This document shows positions 42,825 to 55,535 of a stretch of DNA of 64,000 nucleotides, one piece after another. This stretch comes from Dactylis glomerata (Eukaryota > Streptophyta > Magnoliopsida > Poales > Poaceae). The notes under the pieces are model-generated. The model saw nothing but the letters and a program-made list of their open reading frames with translations. It was not told the DNA's origin and ran no database searches. The translations under genes were made by a program, and so were the position numbers. Position 1 is the stretch's first letter, and each line of letters opens with the position of its first letter. The DNA is taken from assembly GCA_007115705.1 (NCBI GenBank), contig QXEO01000553.1, forward strand, positions 17,823,366-17,887,365, read 5' to 3'.

Positions 42825-44278
42825 TGCTACTCCAAATGAATGTTGCTGCAGACAGTCCTTGTGCGTGGTGGATAACCAGTCCGTTGGGAACCCCAAGAGG
42901 AAGGTATGATGAGTATAGCAGCGAGTTTTCCCTCAGTTAAGATACCAAGGTTTATCGATCAGGAGAGGAGAGACAATGACGACTGAAGGTGATGCGGAAC
43001 CTGCACACACACAAACAAATACTTTGTTCCCAACTTGCGATGAGGTTGTCAATCTCACCGGTTTGCTTGAAACAAAGGTTATGAGCGTATCGAGTGGAAA
43101 ACAGTAGAGTATGCGAGTAAAGTAAACAGTACGAGTAAAGTAAACAGGTGATAGCAATATGATGTAAATAGGACCGGGGTCCACAGTTCACTAGTGGTGT
43201 CTCTCCATAGATAAAATAACACATGCTGGGTAAACAAATTACAGTTGGGCAATTGATAGAATAAAGATAACATGATATGTCAAGAAGATCACTATGAGAT
43301 TTACTCTAGGCATTACAACAAAATACATAGACCGCCATCCAACTGCATCTATGACTAATAATCCACTCCCTGGGATATCAATCCGAACACCCTAGAAGTA
43401 TTAAGTTGTGAACAACAGATAATTGCATTAAGCAAAGTGTGTAATCTAAACAAAGCATATGCCCTCGAGCATATGAATGTTGTTTTCTCCCTAGTAGCAA
43501 CAGCACATCTACAACCTTAGAGGTTTCTGTCACTCCCCCAGGTTAAATAGAGGCATGAACCCACTATCGAGCATAAATACCCCCTCTTGGAGTCACTAGC
43601 AACTACTCGGCCAAGATAGCTACTAACAACGGAGAGCATGCAAGATCTAAACATGAAGCACATGGTGGAGGACACAACCATCTAGCTACTGCTATGGACC
43701 CATAGTCCAAGGTAGACTACTCACTCATCGCTCCGGAGGCAAGCATGGTGATGAAGAAGACCTCCGGTGGCGATTCCCCTCTCCGGCAGGGTGCCGGGAA
43801 GAACTTCTGGATCCTCCCGATCTTCAGGTCGACGGCGGCGGCGGATCGCGATGTGTTCTGGAAATCTGATCGGGTACTTAGGTTTTTTCCGTCGGGGGGT
43901 CTTTATAGGCGAAGGGGCGTCGTCAGAGGTGGGGCCAGGTGGCCTCACACGGTGGTGGCGCGGGCCAGGGGCTGGCCGCGCCACCCCTGTGTGTGGGCCC
44001 CTGGTGGCCCCCCTCCTACTCCTCTTCGGATCTCTGGAAGCTTCCGGGTAAAATAAGACTTCCGGAACTTGTTTCGTCCAATTCCGAGAATATTTCCTGT
44101 GTATCACTTCTGAAACACAAAAACAGCAGAAAACAGGAAACTGGCACTATGGCACTTCGTTAATAGGTTAGTTCCGGAAAATGCATAAAAGTGCCACTAA
44201 GTGTAACGAAACAATAGGCAAATGGTGTAAAAACAAGCATGGAGCATCAAAACTTATAGATACGTTTGAGACGTATCA
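42825..44278 (-). repeat. D 3' LTR (140-bp internal deletion)
   Basis: The LTR is 1454 bp with TATAAAG (minus) at 43907-43901. At about 43647 the sequence jumps from GCAAGATC to TAAACATG, skipping 140 bp present in the other LTR between two AGATC pentamers. Confidence 0.9.
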
Positions 44279-46868
44279 AGCATCCCCAAGCTTAACTCCT
44301 GCTCGTCCTCGAGTAGGTAAGTGATAACAAAAGAATAATTTTTGAGGTGACATGCACCTACACAATCTTGATCATATATGTAAGCATTGGTGAGCTGGGA
44401 TCATAAGAACTTAAAACATGGGCATGAAGATATAATCATGACAATAAGAACTTAGCAACCATGTTGTAAACATGCAAATGAACACAAACAAAAGATCATG
44501 ATAATGAAACAATGAAAGTCAAACGTGTGTTCAAATCATAAGGAAAAACATACAAATGGTTTTCAGCTTGTCCTTCAAAGAGAGCAAAACATAAATGCAT
44601 AGGACACCTTCAAGTTTAAGAGGGCGACTAGATACAAATAATTTAAGAACAAGTGAAACCAACAATATGAATCAATCAATGAACTTTGGGACAATGCATA
44701 TCACACTAAGAATGACAACTATGCTCTCTTAATGGTGCATAAAGAAAGAAGGTGGTGACTCAACATAAAAGTAAAAGAAAGACCCTTCGTAGAGGGGAGC
44801 AGTGATTAAACATGTGCTAGAGCTTTTCATTTGTAAAACAGAGAGATAAAAATTGGTTTTGAGAGGTGGTTGTCTTTGTCAACGAATGGCAATGGGGTTC
44901 TTACTATCTTCCATACAAAAATGAAGCAAGTTTTTGAGAGAGAGATTGGCACTTTTGTGCTCTTTTATAAAGCTTGGCACTCCTCCCCACCTTTTTTTCC
45001 TTTCACAAACCATGGCTAACCGATTCCATCGGGTGCCCACCAACATTCACATTCCATGGAGGAGTGCCTTTTTTCTTTCTTTTTCTCTTTTTTTTTCTTT
45101 TGGAATAAGCAATATGGAAGATAGCAAATCCGACCACTACGTCCCCATGAGCTGAAAATAGTGTCACAAAACGAGAAGTGTTTTGAAGGTTTTTGAAAGG
45201 TAGCACATGAAAATTTACTTTGGAATGGCTTACAAATACCATGCATAGAAGTTTATAGTGGACACAATGGCAAACTTTGGCTTTTAGGAGTTGGATGCAC
45301 GAGTAGAGCTCATACTCAGTACAAGGCGAGGGCTAGCAAAAGACTGGGAGCGACCAACTAAGAGAGCAATAATGGCCATAATCATGCAAAGCGACAAAGC
45401 GACATTAAAAGAAGCATACGATGGCATCAAAAGTCAAAAACTAAATGATCATGAAGGCTATTGGCGAATTTGTAAGAGTCTAACATGTGTGAGCATGCGC
45501 CAAGTCAACCCAAATAAAGCATCAAGGAGAAAACCAAGATAATGCTTCCATACAATAAAAACAACGCATGATTTTTTCAAAGGCTCATTAAGCAATCTCG
45601 GTTATTTGAGACAAGTCATGCTACAGAAAAACCACTAAGCATACTATCAAAAAGACATCAAGCATGACATGAAAAAGCCTAAGCCGCAGTCTACACAAGC
45701 TCCTTCTTGTACCACTATTTTGCACAAAGCTTTTTCTCTTTTCCAACACCATTTGAAATTTTTATAAACACCTCTTTTGATGAAATCCAATGAAGATCAG
45801 AGGCAAAAAATACACCTTGATGAAAAGATATGACAAGATCTGAATGCAAATCAAGGCGAAAACGAAAACCAAAAGCAGTAGCAGAAAAAGAAGAACGCAT
45901 CGATGAACGATAAGAGTGAAAAACTGAGCGTTCTTTGCAAATGAAAACGAGTACATCTCCTCCGAAAGAAATTTGTTGGGGTCCAACCATTTATTGCAGC
46001 AAACAAACAAACTAAACCAACTAATAAAACTAAAACAACTGACGCTCCAAGAAAAACACATAGTGCATGAAGCAATAAAAATATAGTGTTTTGAAAGGTG
46101 ACCTGATTTTTGCCGATGAAGAAGGGGTGCCTCGGGGGCATCCCCAAGCTTTGATGCTTGTACTTCTTGGATATTTCTTGGGGTGATGCATGGGCATCCC
46201 CAAGCTTGAGCTTTTGTCCATTCTTCAACTCATCTCATCATTCTCCAATCCCTACACTTGAAAACTTTCTTCATACAAAACTAAACACAAATCTATTAGC
46301 AACATTAGTGCAAGCATAACATATAATCAATCCTCTATTTGCCTCAGGTTTCAACTCAAAACCACCACATATATAGCAAATACTACTGTAGTAACCTCCC
46401 CAAAAGTTTCGTGATCAAAAGAACTCAAAAGAAAGCGATAAAGCGGCAAACACAAATATTGGCAGAAATCTGTCAAAACTGAACAGCTGAAAAAGGTCGA
46501 ATTTTTGAGGGATTTTCTGTTGCTCAAATCAAAAAGTGTTAAACTAAGAAAAGTTTGGATATAACCTGGGGCATATGCACAAGAAATCGCAGGTCCAAAA
46601 GATGAACAGAGAATTTTCACGAATTTTTACGGTGCAGCACCGAAAACAGTTTCAGGACAGCAACATCCCCAAATCTTTACCTCACTCAAATTAGAGGCTT
46701 CTCTTGGCACAAAAACGAAATAAACAAGATAAGGAGCGGTCATTACAGTAGTAATGACTTCCAAGACACAAATAAAAGAAAAAGTACTGAAGAGAAAACA
46801 TTGGGTTATCTCCCAAGAGTGCTTTTCTTTAACGCCTTTGAGCTAGGCGCAGAAAATTGTGAATCAAG
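44279..46868. other. D non-coding interior where pol would be
   Basis: No RT, RNase H or integrase motif on either strand. GCATCCCCAAGCTT occurs at 44280, 46138 and 46193; the first is the purine tract (minus AAGCTTGGGGATGC) beside the 3' LTR, and the others are internal look-alikes. Open frames here are short and low-complexity. Confidence 0.6.
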
Positions 46869-48933
46869 TAATATCAAGAGATGAAGCATCAAGCTCATAA
46901 TTTGCTCTAAGAATAGAGTCAAAAAGTAGTTTCTTTCTTTTCCTAGGGAAGTGTTCCATACCTTTCTTAAGTGGGAATTGATATTTGATAGTGCCTTCCC
47001 TCATATCAATGATAGCACCTACAGTTCGAAGAAAAGGGTCTTCCCAAAATAATAGGACATGAAGCATGGCATTCAACGTCCATAACAAGAAAATCAACTA
47101 GAACAAGGTTATTGTTAACCACAATAAGAACATCATTAATCCTTCCCAAAGGTTTCTTCTTAGCAACATCAGCAATAGGAACATCAAAATAACACTTTTC
47201 AAGCGGTGGTAAATCAAGCATGTCATAAATCTTTCTAGGCATGATAGAAATACTAGCACCTAGATCACATAAAGCATGGCAATCATAACCATTAACATGC
47301 ATATCAATGATGGGTTCCCAACCATCTTCTAACTTCTTGGGAACAGAGGCTTTTTGCTTCAACTTTTCATCCCTAATTTTTATGAGAGCATTGGTAATAT
47401 GCTTAGTAAAAGCAATATTTAAAGAACTAGCATTGGGAGTCAAAGCAAGTTTTTGCAAGAACAAAATAACTTCAGATATATTGCAGCCATCAACATCAAA
47501 ATCATTAAAATAAATAGAGCTATCATCTCCTACACTTCGAAAAATTTCAGCACTCTTTTGAAAAAAAGTTTTGGCAGTTTTAGGCTTTTTAACACAAGGA
47601 GTGGGAGTTTTCTCTACACCAATCAAAGTAAGAGGATTGCTAGCATTAGGAGCAACATCATTAGAGGTAGTAATGGTACATACCTTCATCTCTCTAGCCA
47701 TCTCATCTTCTCTTTCCCACCTGGCATGCAATTCCACTAACAATCTAATATTTTCATCAATTCCAACTTGGATTGCATTAGCGGTAGCAAAAACATTGTT
47801 CTCTTTCACATCATTAGGCAACACTTTTAATTTCAGAATTTCAACATCATGAGCAAGGCTATCAACTTTAGAAGCAAGAATATCAATTTTGCCTAACTTT
47901 TCCTCAACAGACTTGTTAAAAGCAGTTTGCTTACCGATGAAGTCCTTGAGCATTACCTCAAGCTCGGAGGGCACGGCCCTAGTGTTGTTGTAGGAATTAC
48001 CATAAGAGTTACCATAACCATTACCATTGGTAGAAGGATATGGCCTATAATTGTTACTAGCAAAATTGTTCCTATAAGCATTGTTGTTAAAATTATTGTT
48101 TCTAATGAAATTCACATCAACTTGCTCTTCTTGAGCAACCAGAGAGGCTAAAGGAACATTATTAGGATCAACATGAGTCCTATCATTAGCAAGCATAGCC
48201 ATAATGGTATCAATCTTATCACTTAAGGAAGAGGTTTCCTCAACAGAATTTACCTTCTTACCTTGTGGAGCTCTCTCGGTGTGCCATTCAGAATAATTTA
48301 CCGTCATGTTGTCGAGTAGCTTTGATGCGGTGCCCAAGGTAAGGGACATAAAAGTGCCTCCAGCAGCTGAATCAAGTAGGTTCCTTGAAGAAAAATTCAG
48401 TCCTGCATAAAAAGTTTGGACAATCATCCAAGTAGTCAGTCCATGAGTGGGGCAATTCTTTATCATAGATTTCATTCTTTCCCAAGCCCGAGCAACATGT
48501 TCATTATCAAACTGAGTAAACTTCATAATATTGCTACGCAAGGATATAATCTTAGCAGGAGGATAGTATCTACCAATAAAAGCGTCCTTACACTTAGCCC
48601 ATGAATCAATACTATTCTTAGTCAAAGACAACAACCAATCTTTAGCTTTTCCTCTCAAAGAAAAAGGAAACAACTTGAGCTTAATAATATCACTATCAAC
48701 ATCCTTATATTTCTGCATCTCACATAGCTCAACAAAATTGTTGAGATGAGCTGCAGCATCTTCAGTACTAGCACCAGAAAATTGCTCTTTCATAACAAGG
48801 TTCAATAAAGCAGCTTAATCTCATAAAAGTTTGCAGCAGTAGCAGGAATAGGTGGTGCAATAGGTGTGCAGATAAAATCACTATTGTTCGTGCTAGTAAA
48901 GTCACACAACTTGGTGTTTTCAGGATTGGCCAT
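46869..48933 (-). pseudogene. D gag-protease (two frameshifts)
   Basis: ATG at 48933 starts MANPENTKLCDF. A frameshift near 48817 moves into a 599-codon stretch: gag core (LFPFSLRGKAKDWLLSL, FIGRYYPPAKI), NGYGNSYGNSYNN low-complexity, coiled coil (KIDILASKVDSLAHDVEIL), then protease CDLGASISIMP (Asp-Leu-Gly) and ILGRPF near 47030. A second frameshift there leads into TVGAIIDMREGTIKYQF and a stop near 46870. No zinc knuckle and no RT follow. It is otherwise quite well preserved. Confidence 0.85.
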
Positions 48934-49100
48934 TTTAGCAAAACGAAAGTAAACAAGTAAAAACAACTACCAAGGATTCTAATTTTTTTGGGTTTTTGAT
49001 AAAAGCAATGCAGGTAAAATAAATAAAGTAAAGCAAAACAATAAAACAAAGTAAAGAATGTGTGTGCGAAAAACTCCCCTCGCAGAAGTCTTCTCTTCCT

Positions 49101-49117
49101 CCCCGGCAACGGCGCCA
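49101..49117 (-). other. D primer-binding site
   Basis: TGGCGCCGTTGCCGGGG on the minus strand, complementary to tRNA-Asp, is typical of Athila-like elements in Triticeae. It is separated from the LTR by 10 nt. Confidence 0.85.
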
Positions 49118-49127
49118 GAAAATAGGC

Positions 49128-50721
49128 TGCTACTCCAAATGAATGTTGCTGCAGACAGTCCTTGTGCGTGGTGGATAACCAGCCCGTTGGGAACCCCAAG
49201 AGGAAGGTATGATGATTATAGCAGCGAGTTTTCCCTCAGTTAAGATACCAAGGTTTATCGATCAGGAGAGGAGAGACAATGACGACTGAAGGTGATGCGG
49301 AACCTGCACACACACAAACAAATACTTTGTTCCCAACTTGCGATGAGGTTGTCAATCTCACCGGTTTGCTTGAAACAAAGGTTATGAGCGTATCGAGTGG
49401 AAAACAGTAGAGTATGCGAGTAAAGTAAATAGTACGAGTAAAGTAAACAGGTGATAGCAATATGATGTAAATAGGACCGGGGTCCACAGTTCACTAGTGG
49501 TGTCTCTCCATAGATAAAATAACACATGCTGGGTAAACAAATTACAGTTGGGCAATTGATAGAATAAAGATAACGTGATATGTCAAGAAGATCACTATGA
49601 GATTTACTCTGGGCATTACAACAAAATACATAGACCGCCATCCAACTGCATCTATGACTAATAATCCACTCCCTGGGATATCAATCCGAACACCCTAGAA
49701 GTATTAAGTTGCGAACAACAGATAATTGCATTAAGCAAAGTGTGTAATGTAAACAAAGCATATGCCCTTGAGCATATGAATGTTGTTTTCTCCCTAGTAG
49801 CAACAGCACATCTACAACCTTAGAGGTTTCTATCACTCCCCCAGGTTAAATAGAGGCATGAACCCACTATCGAGCATAAATACCCCCTCTTGAAGTCACT
49901 AGCAACTACTCGGCCAAGATAGCTACTAACAACGGAGAGCATGCAAGATCATAAACAACATAGAGATAACATAAGATATATTTCAGTATAGCAACTCAAT
50001 CATAACACCAATATTCATTGGATCCCAACAAACCAAACATGTAGAATTACATAACGGCGATCTCAATCATGTAGGGCAGCTCATGAGATCTAAACATGAA
50101 GCACATGGTGGAGTAGACAACCATCTAGCTACTGCTATGGACCCATAGTCCAAGGTAGACTACTCACTCATCGCTCCGGAGGCAAGCATGGCGATGAAGA
50201 AGACCTCCGGTGGCAATTCCCCTCTCCGGCAGGGTGCCGGGAAGAGCTTCTGGATCCTCCCGATCTTCAGGTCGACGGCGGCGGCGGATCGCGATGTGTT
50301 CTGGAAATCTAATCGGGTACTTAGGTTTTTTCCGTCGGGGGGTCTTTATAGGCGAAGGGGCGTCGTCAGAGGTGGGGCCAGGTGGCCTCACATGGTGGTG
50401 GCGCGGGCCAGGGGCTGGCCGCGCCACCCCTGTGTGTGGGCCCTTGGTGGCCCCCCTCCTACTCCTCTTCGGATCTCTGGAAGCTTCCGGGTAAAATAAG
50501 ACTTCCGGAACTTGTTTCGTCCAATTCCGAGAATATTTCCTGTGTATCACTTCTGAAACACAAAAACAGCAGAAAATAGGAAACTGGCACTGTGGCACTT
50601 CGTTAATAGGTTAGTTCCGGAAAATGCATAAAAGTGCCACTAAGTGTAACGAAACAATAGGCAAATGGTGTAAAAACAAGCATGGAGCATCAAAAATTAT
50701 AGATATGTTTGAGACGTATCA
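49128..50721 (-). repeat. D 5' LTR
   Basis: The LTR is 1594 bp with TATAAAG (minus) at 50350-50344. It retains the 140-bp segment at about 49950-50090. Confidence 0.9.
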
Positions 50722-50726
50722 ATGGT

Positions 50727-51843
50727 GACTTGGTCTTGCTCTTGAGAATGAGCTTCCCACCATGATCTTATCTTTTCTCATAAGGACACTCGGCAACAAA
50801 GTGAAATCTATCATTGCAATTGTAGCATGTCCTCACCCTTTGACCATTGTTTTCTCGTATGGAACTTCTCTCTCAACCACACTTGCCTTTAATGCAAGGT
50901 TGGAACTTCTTTGCATTCCCATGGCATGAGCACGAGCATCTTCCACATTTTGTGCAATAACCTTGTAGGCTTGTATCTCTTACATCACTTGATTGGAGGT
51001 CATCTCGTGAAAGTTGTGCTTTGCTTGAACACTCTTCAAATCTGCGGGCTCATATGGGGTGAGAGCAAGAATGTACTTCATCTTTATCCACTCATCGTCA
51101 ATATGATGAGCACCTAGGTTCTTGAAGGTGGTAGCAATGGCCTTGAGTCTTCTATACATCTCTTGATGGTCCTCACCATCCTTCATAAAGAATCCCTCCG
51201 CTTGATTTTAAAAGGCCACATATATTGTTCTCTTCATGCTCTCATTGCCAACAAATACATCGGAGAGGCCTTGCCAAGCTTCTTTCGCGGTGGAGAAGTG
51301 TTGGATGTGAGGCAAGTCCTTGGACCCAACGGTAATTTGAATCATGTGAAGAGCGGTTGCATTGAGTTGGCTATTGACCACCTCTCTTCTTGTCAAGTTG
51401 TTGGGATCCACAGCCTTGAATCCTTCTTCAACAATTCTCCAAAGCTCGATGCAAGAACTGCGCATATGAGAGATCATTTGATATTTCCATTGACCAAAGT
51501 TTAATGCATCTAGCTTAGGTGGGTCACCTCTATTGTTAATATGAGGATGAGGGATCGGCGGGTCGGGTGAATACCAATGAGGAAATTCACCTTTCCCGTC
51601 GCCCTTAGTGGATGACTTAGCCTCGGTACCTTTGTCGACAACCTCTTCTTCCAACCCCTCATTCTCCACTTGTGGAGTAGCGGGTTTATCAGGGAGAGGA
51701 GGAGCAATAGGAGTTTTAGCTTGCATGAGTTGCGCTATCATTTCACGCAACTCGCTTATTTGAGATGTCATGGATGATTCCAAGGTTTTGAAATCATCCA
51801 TGGAAACTTCATTACCCGAGCCCTCACTAGCTTGGGTGCCCAT
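50727..51843 (-). pseudogene. B gag, N-terminal and zinc-knuckle part
   Basis: ATG at 51843 lies 36 nt from the primer site. The first 211 codons are open and include LDALNFGQWKYQMISHMRSS, the copia-type gag core. After a stop at 51208 the sequence resumes with MKDGEDHQEMYRRLKAI and LTPYEPADLKSVQ. Near 50835-50795 is a CCHC knuckle (CYNCNDRFHFVAEC). D (TSD ATGGT) interrupts at 50727. Confidence 0.8.
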
Positions 51844-51878
51844 ACTATTAGGCGGTTAAGCCCGAATAAAGAGCCGAG

Positions 51879-51890
51879 GCTCTGATACCA
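51879..51890 (-). other. B primer-binding site
   Basis: TGGTATCAGAGC on the minus strand lies 2 nt after the 5' LTR end and matches initiator tRNA-Met. Confidence 0.9.
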
Positions 51891-51892
51891 AT

Positions 51893-53077
51893 TGAATGGA
51901 TCGTAAGGGCACCTAGAGGGGGGGTGAATAGGTGCTATTCAAATTTTAATTCTTTTTCAATTTAGGCTTGACACAAAAGGTAAATTCTCTAGATATGCAA
52001 CTAGGGTAAATTTACCTATATGACAACTAGCAAGCTAAGCAAGATACAATATATTAAGGCAATAAAGGATAGAGGTAACCGAGAGTCGGGCACACGGAGA
52101 CACGGATATAATTCCCATAGTTCCTTCCTTTTTAGGGGAAGTACGTCTACGTTGGAGAGGTGTGGTTGCCACAAAGGCCTAACCAACGCCACAAAGGCTC
52201 ACCCTATTCTCTGGTGCAAGCTTTCGCCACAAAGTCCTAGCTCACTTTCCACTAAGGGATTCCTCAAGGCGGAACCAGCCTTTACAATCTTAGGGCATGC
52301 ATCCACAACTGAATTGGAGGCTCCCAAGGACAACACAATGCTGTCAAACTACAAGTATCAAGATATCAAACAAACAAATCAAGGTCTAGGGATTTAAGGA
52401 AATCCAAGACACAAGGGCCCTGAAGCAAATGAGAGGGGAAAGTAAATCACTTCGGTGAGGATGTAGATCAAGGCCTCCTCCTTTGATTCTCCAAAGATCA
52501 AGAGCTTTGGTGGGTTGAGGGGGGGAGATCTTGTGAATTTTGTGGCTCCAATAATGGTGTTCTTGAGCTTTGGGACGAGCAGCTTGAGGTAGAAGAAGGG
52601 GAGGGGTATTTATAGCCCCTCCTAAAATGTAGCCATTTCTGCCTCAGGGGACCAGATTATCCGGCCAAAGTAGGGGCGGATAATCCAGTCGGTCGGATTA
52701 TCTGGCCTGGAAATGAAATATCTGGGCCAATAATCTGGCCCGACATCTGGTTGATGCCGACTTAGGTCCTTAGCCGTTTTCCTCGAAATTTTGAGGGGGC
52801 GGATTATCCGGCCCTGGATGAAATATCCGGCCCCATATCTAGTTGATGCCGACTCAAGTCCTTAGCCGTTTTCGCTGAAAACTCGAGGGGGGCGGATTAT
52901 CTGGACCTGGATGAAATATCCGGCCTAATAATCTGGCCCCCTATCTGGTTGACACCGACTCAAGTACATAGACATTTTCTTTGAACTATAAAACCTGCAA
53001 CACTTCAACACACAATTAAATTCCTAATGTTGTTATTTAACACACAAAATATAAGGGATACAAAGTATGCTCTTTCA
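51893..53077 (-). repeat. B 5' LTR
   Basis: The LTR is 1185 bp and drives the element on the minus strand. TATA is at 52614-52607, with the motif array at about 52660-52950. One repeat unit present in the 3' LTR is shortened here near 52820-52840. Confidence 0.9.
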
Positions 53078-53082
53078 AGAGG

Positions 53083-55535
53083 CCGCAACAGAGGTGGCCA
53101 CCCAAGATGGATATGCTGCTGATGAGGGGGAGAACAAGTTCGAAGATGAAAACGAGCACGAGGAGGACGAGGTCCAAGAACCTGCACCTAGCCGTCCATG
53201 GCAATACAACCGCAATGCTCGTCCACCTCCACGACCGGTACGTGATGATGAACATGTTGCCAAGCTAAAATTAAATATTCCGCCATTTGAGGATAGATAT
53301 AATCCCGATGCATATCTCACTTGGGAATTAGAAGTAGAGCAATATTTTGCATGTTTACACTATCCTAAGCATTTGCGTGTTAGTGCTGCTACTTGTGAAT
53401 TTACAGATTTTGCTTCTATCTGGTGGTCTGAACATTGTAGAGTCAATCATGCTAATATTCCTGCTACTTGGCTTGGTTTAAAACATGCCATGCATACTCG
53501 TTTTGTACCTCCACATTATCAACGTGATTTGGTTAAAAAATTGGCTCGTTTAGATCAAGGCAAAAAAATTCTACAAGAATATTATCAAGAATTACAAATA
53601 GGCATGATTCGTTGTGGTATTCTAGAGGATAATGAAGCTATGCTTGCACGTTTCTTTGATCATTTGAATAAGGAGATTCAGCATATTTTAGTCTATAAGG
53701 AGTACAACACTATTACTCGTTTATTTCATCTTGTTTGCAAAGCTCAACTTGAAGTGCAGTATCGTCAACCATCATGGAGACGAGTGAATAATGTTGCAGG
53801 TCTTACTTCCTCATGGTCTGCATGCCAATCAGCTCCACCTTCTCGTGGGGATGCACCAGTGCCTTCCACCTCCAAGTACACCGCGCCCACATCATGAACT
53901 CCACCTGCTCTTGCTCCATCGCCATCTGCTGGTCCAACACGGAGTTTATCTTCCATGGCCTCCATGGGGAAGACTCACGATATTCAATGTCGCAAATGCT
54001 TTGGGTTTGGTCACATAGAAAAAGAATGCAGGACCAAACGTGTGATGGTGGTGCTTGAGGATGGTGAATATGACTCTGCAAGTGATTTCGATGATGATAC
54101 ATTGGCCCTTATTGCTGCACGTGATGGTGCCAATTCTCATTCTGACAAGGACATGGAAGTAATGGGAGCTGGAATTGCTGATCAATACAAGAGTTTAGTT
54201 GCATAACATGTCTTGAGTGTGCAATCGAGCAAAGCTGATCATGATCAACGCCACAATTTGTTTCAAACAAGAGGCATTGTTAAAGATAGAGCTATTCAGA
54301 TCATCATTGATGGAGGTAGTTGTAACAATCTGGCTAGCATTGACATGGTGGAGAAGTTTTCTCTACCCACATGACAACGACCTCGTCCATATTACATTGA
54401 ATGGTTTGAGAGCTCCCGTAAGCTCAAGCTAACAAGAACTGCACGCGTGCATTTTTTTGTTGGTACCTATTTAGATTTTGTTGATTGTGATATTGTACCT
54501 ATGCAAGCTTGTTCTCTGTTACTTGGTAGACCATGGCAATTTGATAGAGAATCTGTACATAATGGTAATACTAATCAGTATTCTCTTATACATGCTGGCA
54601 AGAAAATTGGACTTAAACCCAAGACTCCGGAACAAATTTTGAAACATGATCTTGCTAGAGCTAGTAGATTAAAAAACGAGGAGAAACATAAGAGTGAGAA
54701 TCAAATTATTGCTGCAGATTTTGTACCCCCTAAGCATACTTCTAAACCTGATTATAGCCATGCTACTGAAATTCGTTTGACGAATCCTTGTTTACTTGCT
54801 AGCAAATCTGATCTTGCTGAAATTGATGTGAATATTACTCCATTCTATGCCTTTGTTTGCAAAGAAGTTCTATTTTCATTTGAGGATATGCCTCCTTCTT
54901 TGCCACCTGCGGTTGCTAACCTTTTGCAGGAATACATGGACGTTTTCCCACAAGACGTTCCACCTGAACTTCCACCTATTCGTGGGATAGAACACCAAAT
55001 TGATTTGATTCTAGGAGCCTCCCTACCCAACCGTGCACCATATCACACCAATCCTGAAGAAACAAAAGAGATCCAATGACAAATCCAGAGTTTATTGGAC
55101 AAAGGTTATATTCGTGAGTCTCTTAGTCCATGCGTTGTTACTATTATTTTAGTACCTAAGAAAGATGGTTCTTCGCGCATGTGTACTGATTGTCGAGCTA
55201 TTAATAATATTACCATTCAATATCGTCACCCTATACCTCGTTTGGATGACATGCTTGATGCGTTGAGTGGTTCTATTATGTTCTCTAAAGTTGATTTGTG
55301 TAGTGGTTACCACCAAATTCGTATGCAATTAGGAGATGAATGGAAAACAGCTTTTAAAACTAAGTTCGGTTTGTATGAGTGGTTAGTCTTGCCGTTTAGT
55401 TTAACTAATGCATCTAGTACTTTTATGAGACTAATGAACGAAGTTTTACGTTCTTTTATTGGTCGTTTTGTGGTGGTATATTTTGATGACATTCTCATAT
55501 ATAGCAAATCTTTAGAGGACCATTTGGATCATTTA
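53083..55535 (+). pseudogene. A gag core, zinc knuckle, protease and RT (part)
   Basis: One frame runs the whole length: acidic linker, gag core (LNIPPFEDRYNPDAYLTWE, SIWWSEH, RFVPPHYQRDLV), CCHC knuckle CRKCFGFGHIEKEC (about 53988-54030), protease IIDGGSCNNL (Asp at 54309) with LLLGRPWQFDRES, then RT with LDKGYIRES, LVPKKDGSSRMCTDCRA, FSKVDLCSGYHQI and YFDDILIYS (55479). Stops are TGA 53895, TAA 54204, TGA 54372 and TGA 55077. No frameshift is needed. Element C enters at 55536. Confidence 0.85.

Larger units (their letters stand above)
42825..50721 (-). mobile_element. D: Athila-like (Sabrina/Fatima type) gag-protease-only element inserted in B
   Basis: The element is 7897 bp with perfect TSD ATGGT (42820-42824, 50722-50726). 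Sense-strand LTR ends are TGATACGTCTC and GAGTAGCA. The tRNA-Asp-type primer site is at 49117-49101. Gag-protease occupies 48933-46869, and about 2.6 kb without coding follows to the 3' LTR, where RT and integrase would be expected. The two LTRs are 1454 and 1594 bp; the difference is one 140-bp deletion. About 20 substitutions (about 1.5%) separate them. Confidence 0.88.
30082..53077 (-). mobile_element. B: Ty1/copia element (SIRE/Maximus-like) carrying insertions D and E
   Basis: LTRs are at 30082-31278 (3') and 51893-53077 (5'), with TGAATGG / TTTCA-type ends. The TSD is AGCGG (30077-30081) versus AGAGG (53078-53082), one mismatch. Primer site is at 51879-51890 and the purine tract at 31279-31294. 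Order on the minus strand is gag, protease, integrase, RT, RNase H (copia order), then a third gene. About 11.4 kb remain after removing D (7897 bp) and E (3723 bp). LTR divergence is roughly 5% over the first 470 bp. The large coiled-coil gag C-terminal region and the extra gene after pol fit the SIRE/Maximus group. Confidence 0.88.

Noticed and set aside
44934..46620. Several short frames in the D interior, some with hydrophobic stretches
   Set aside because: Considered as an env-like gene, but frames are short, low-complexity, on both strands, and lack a signal peptide or conserved motif.
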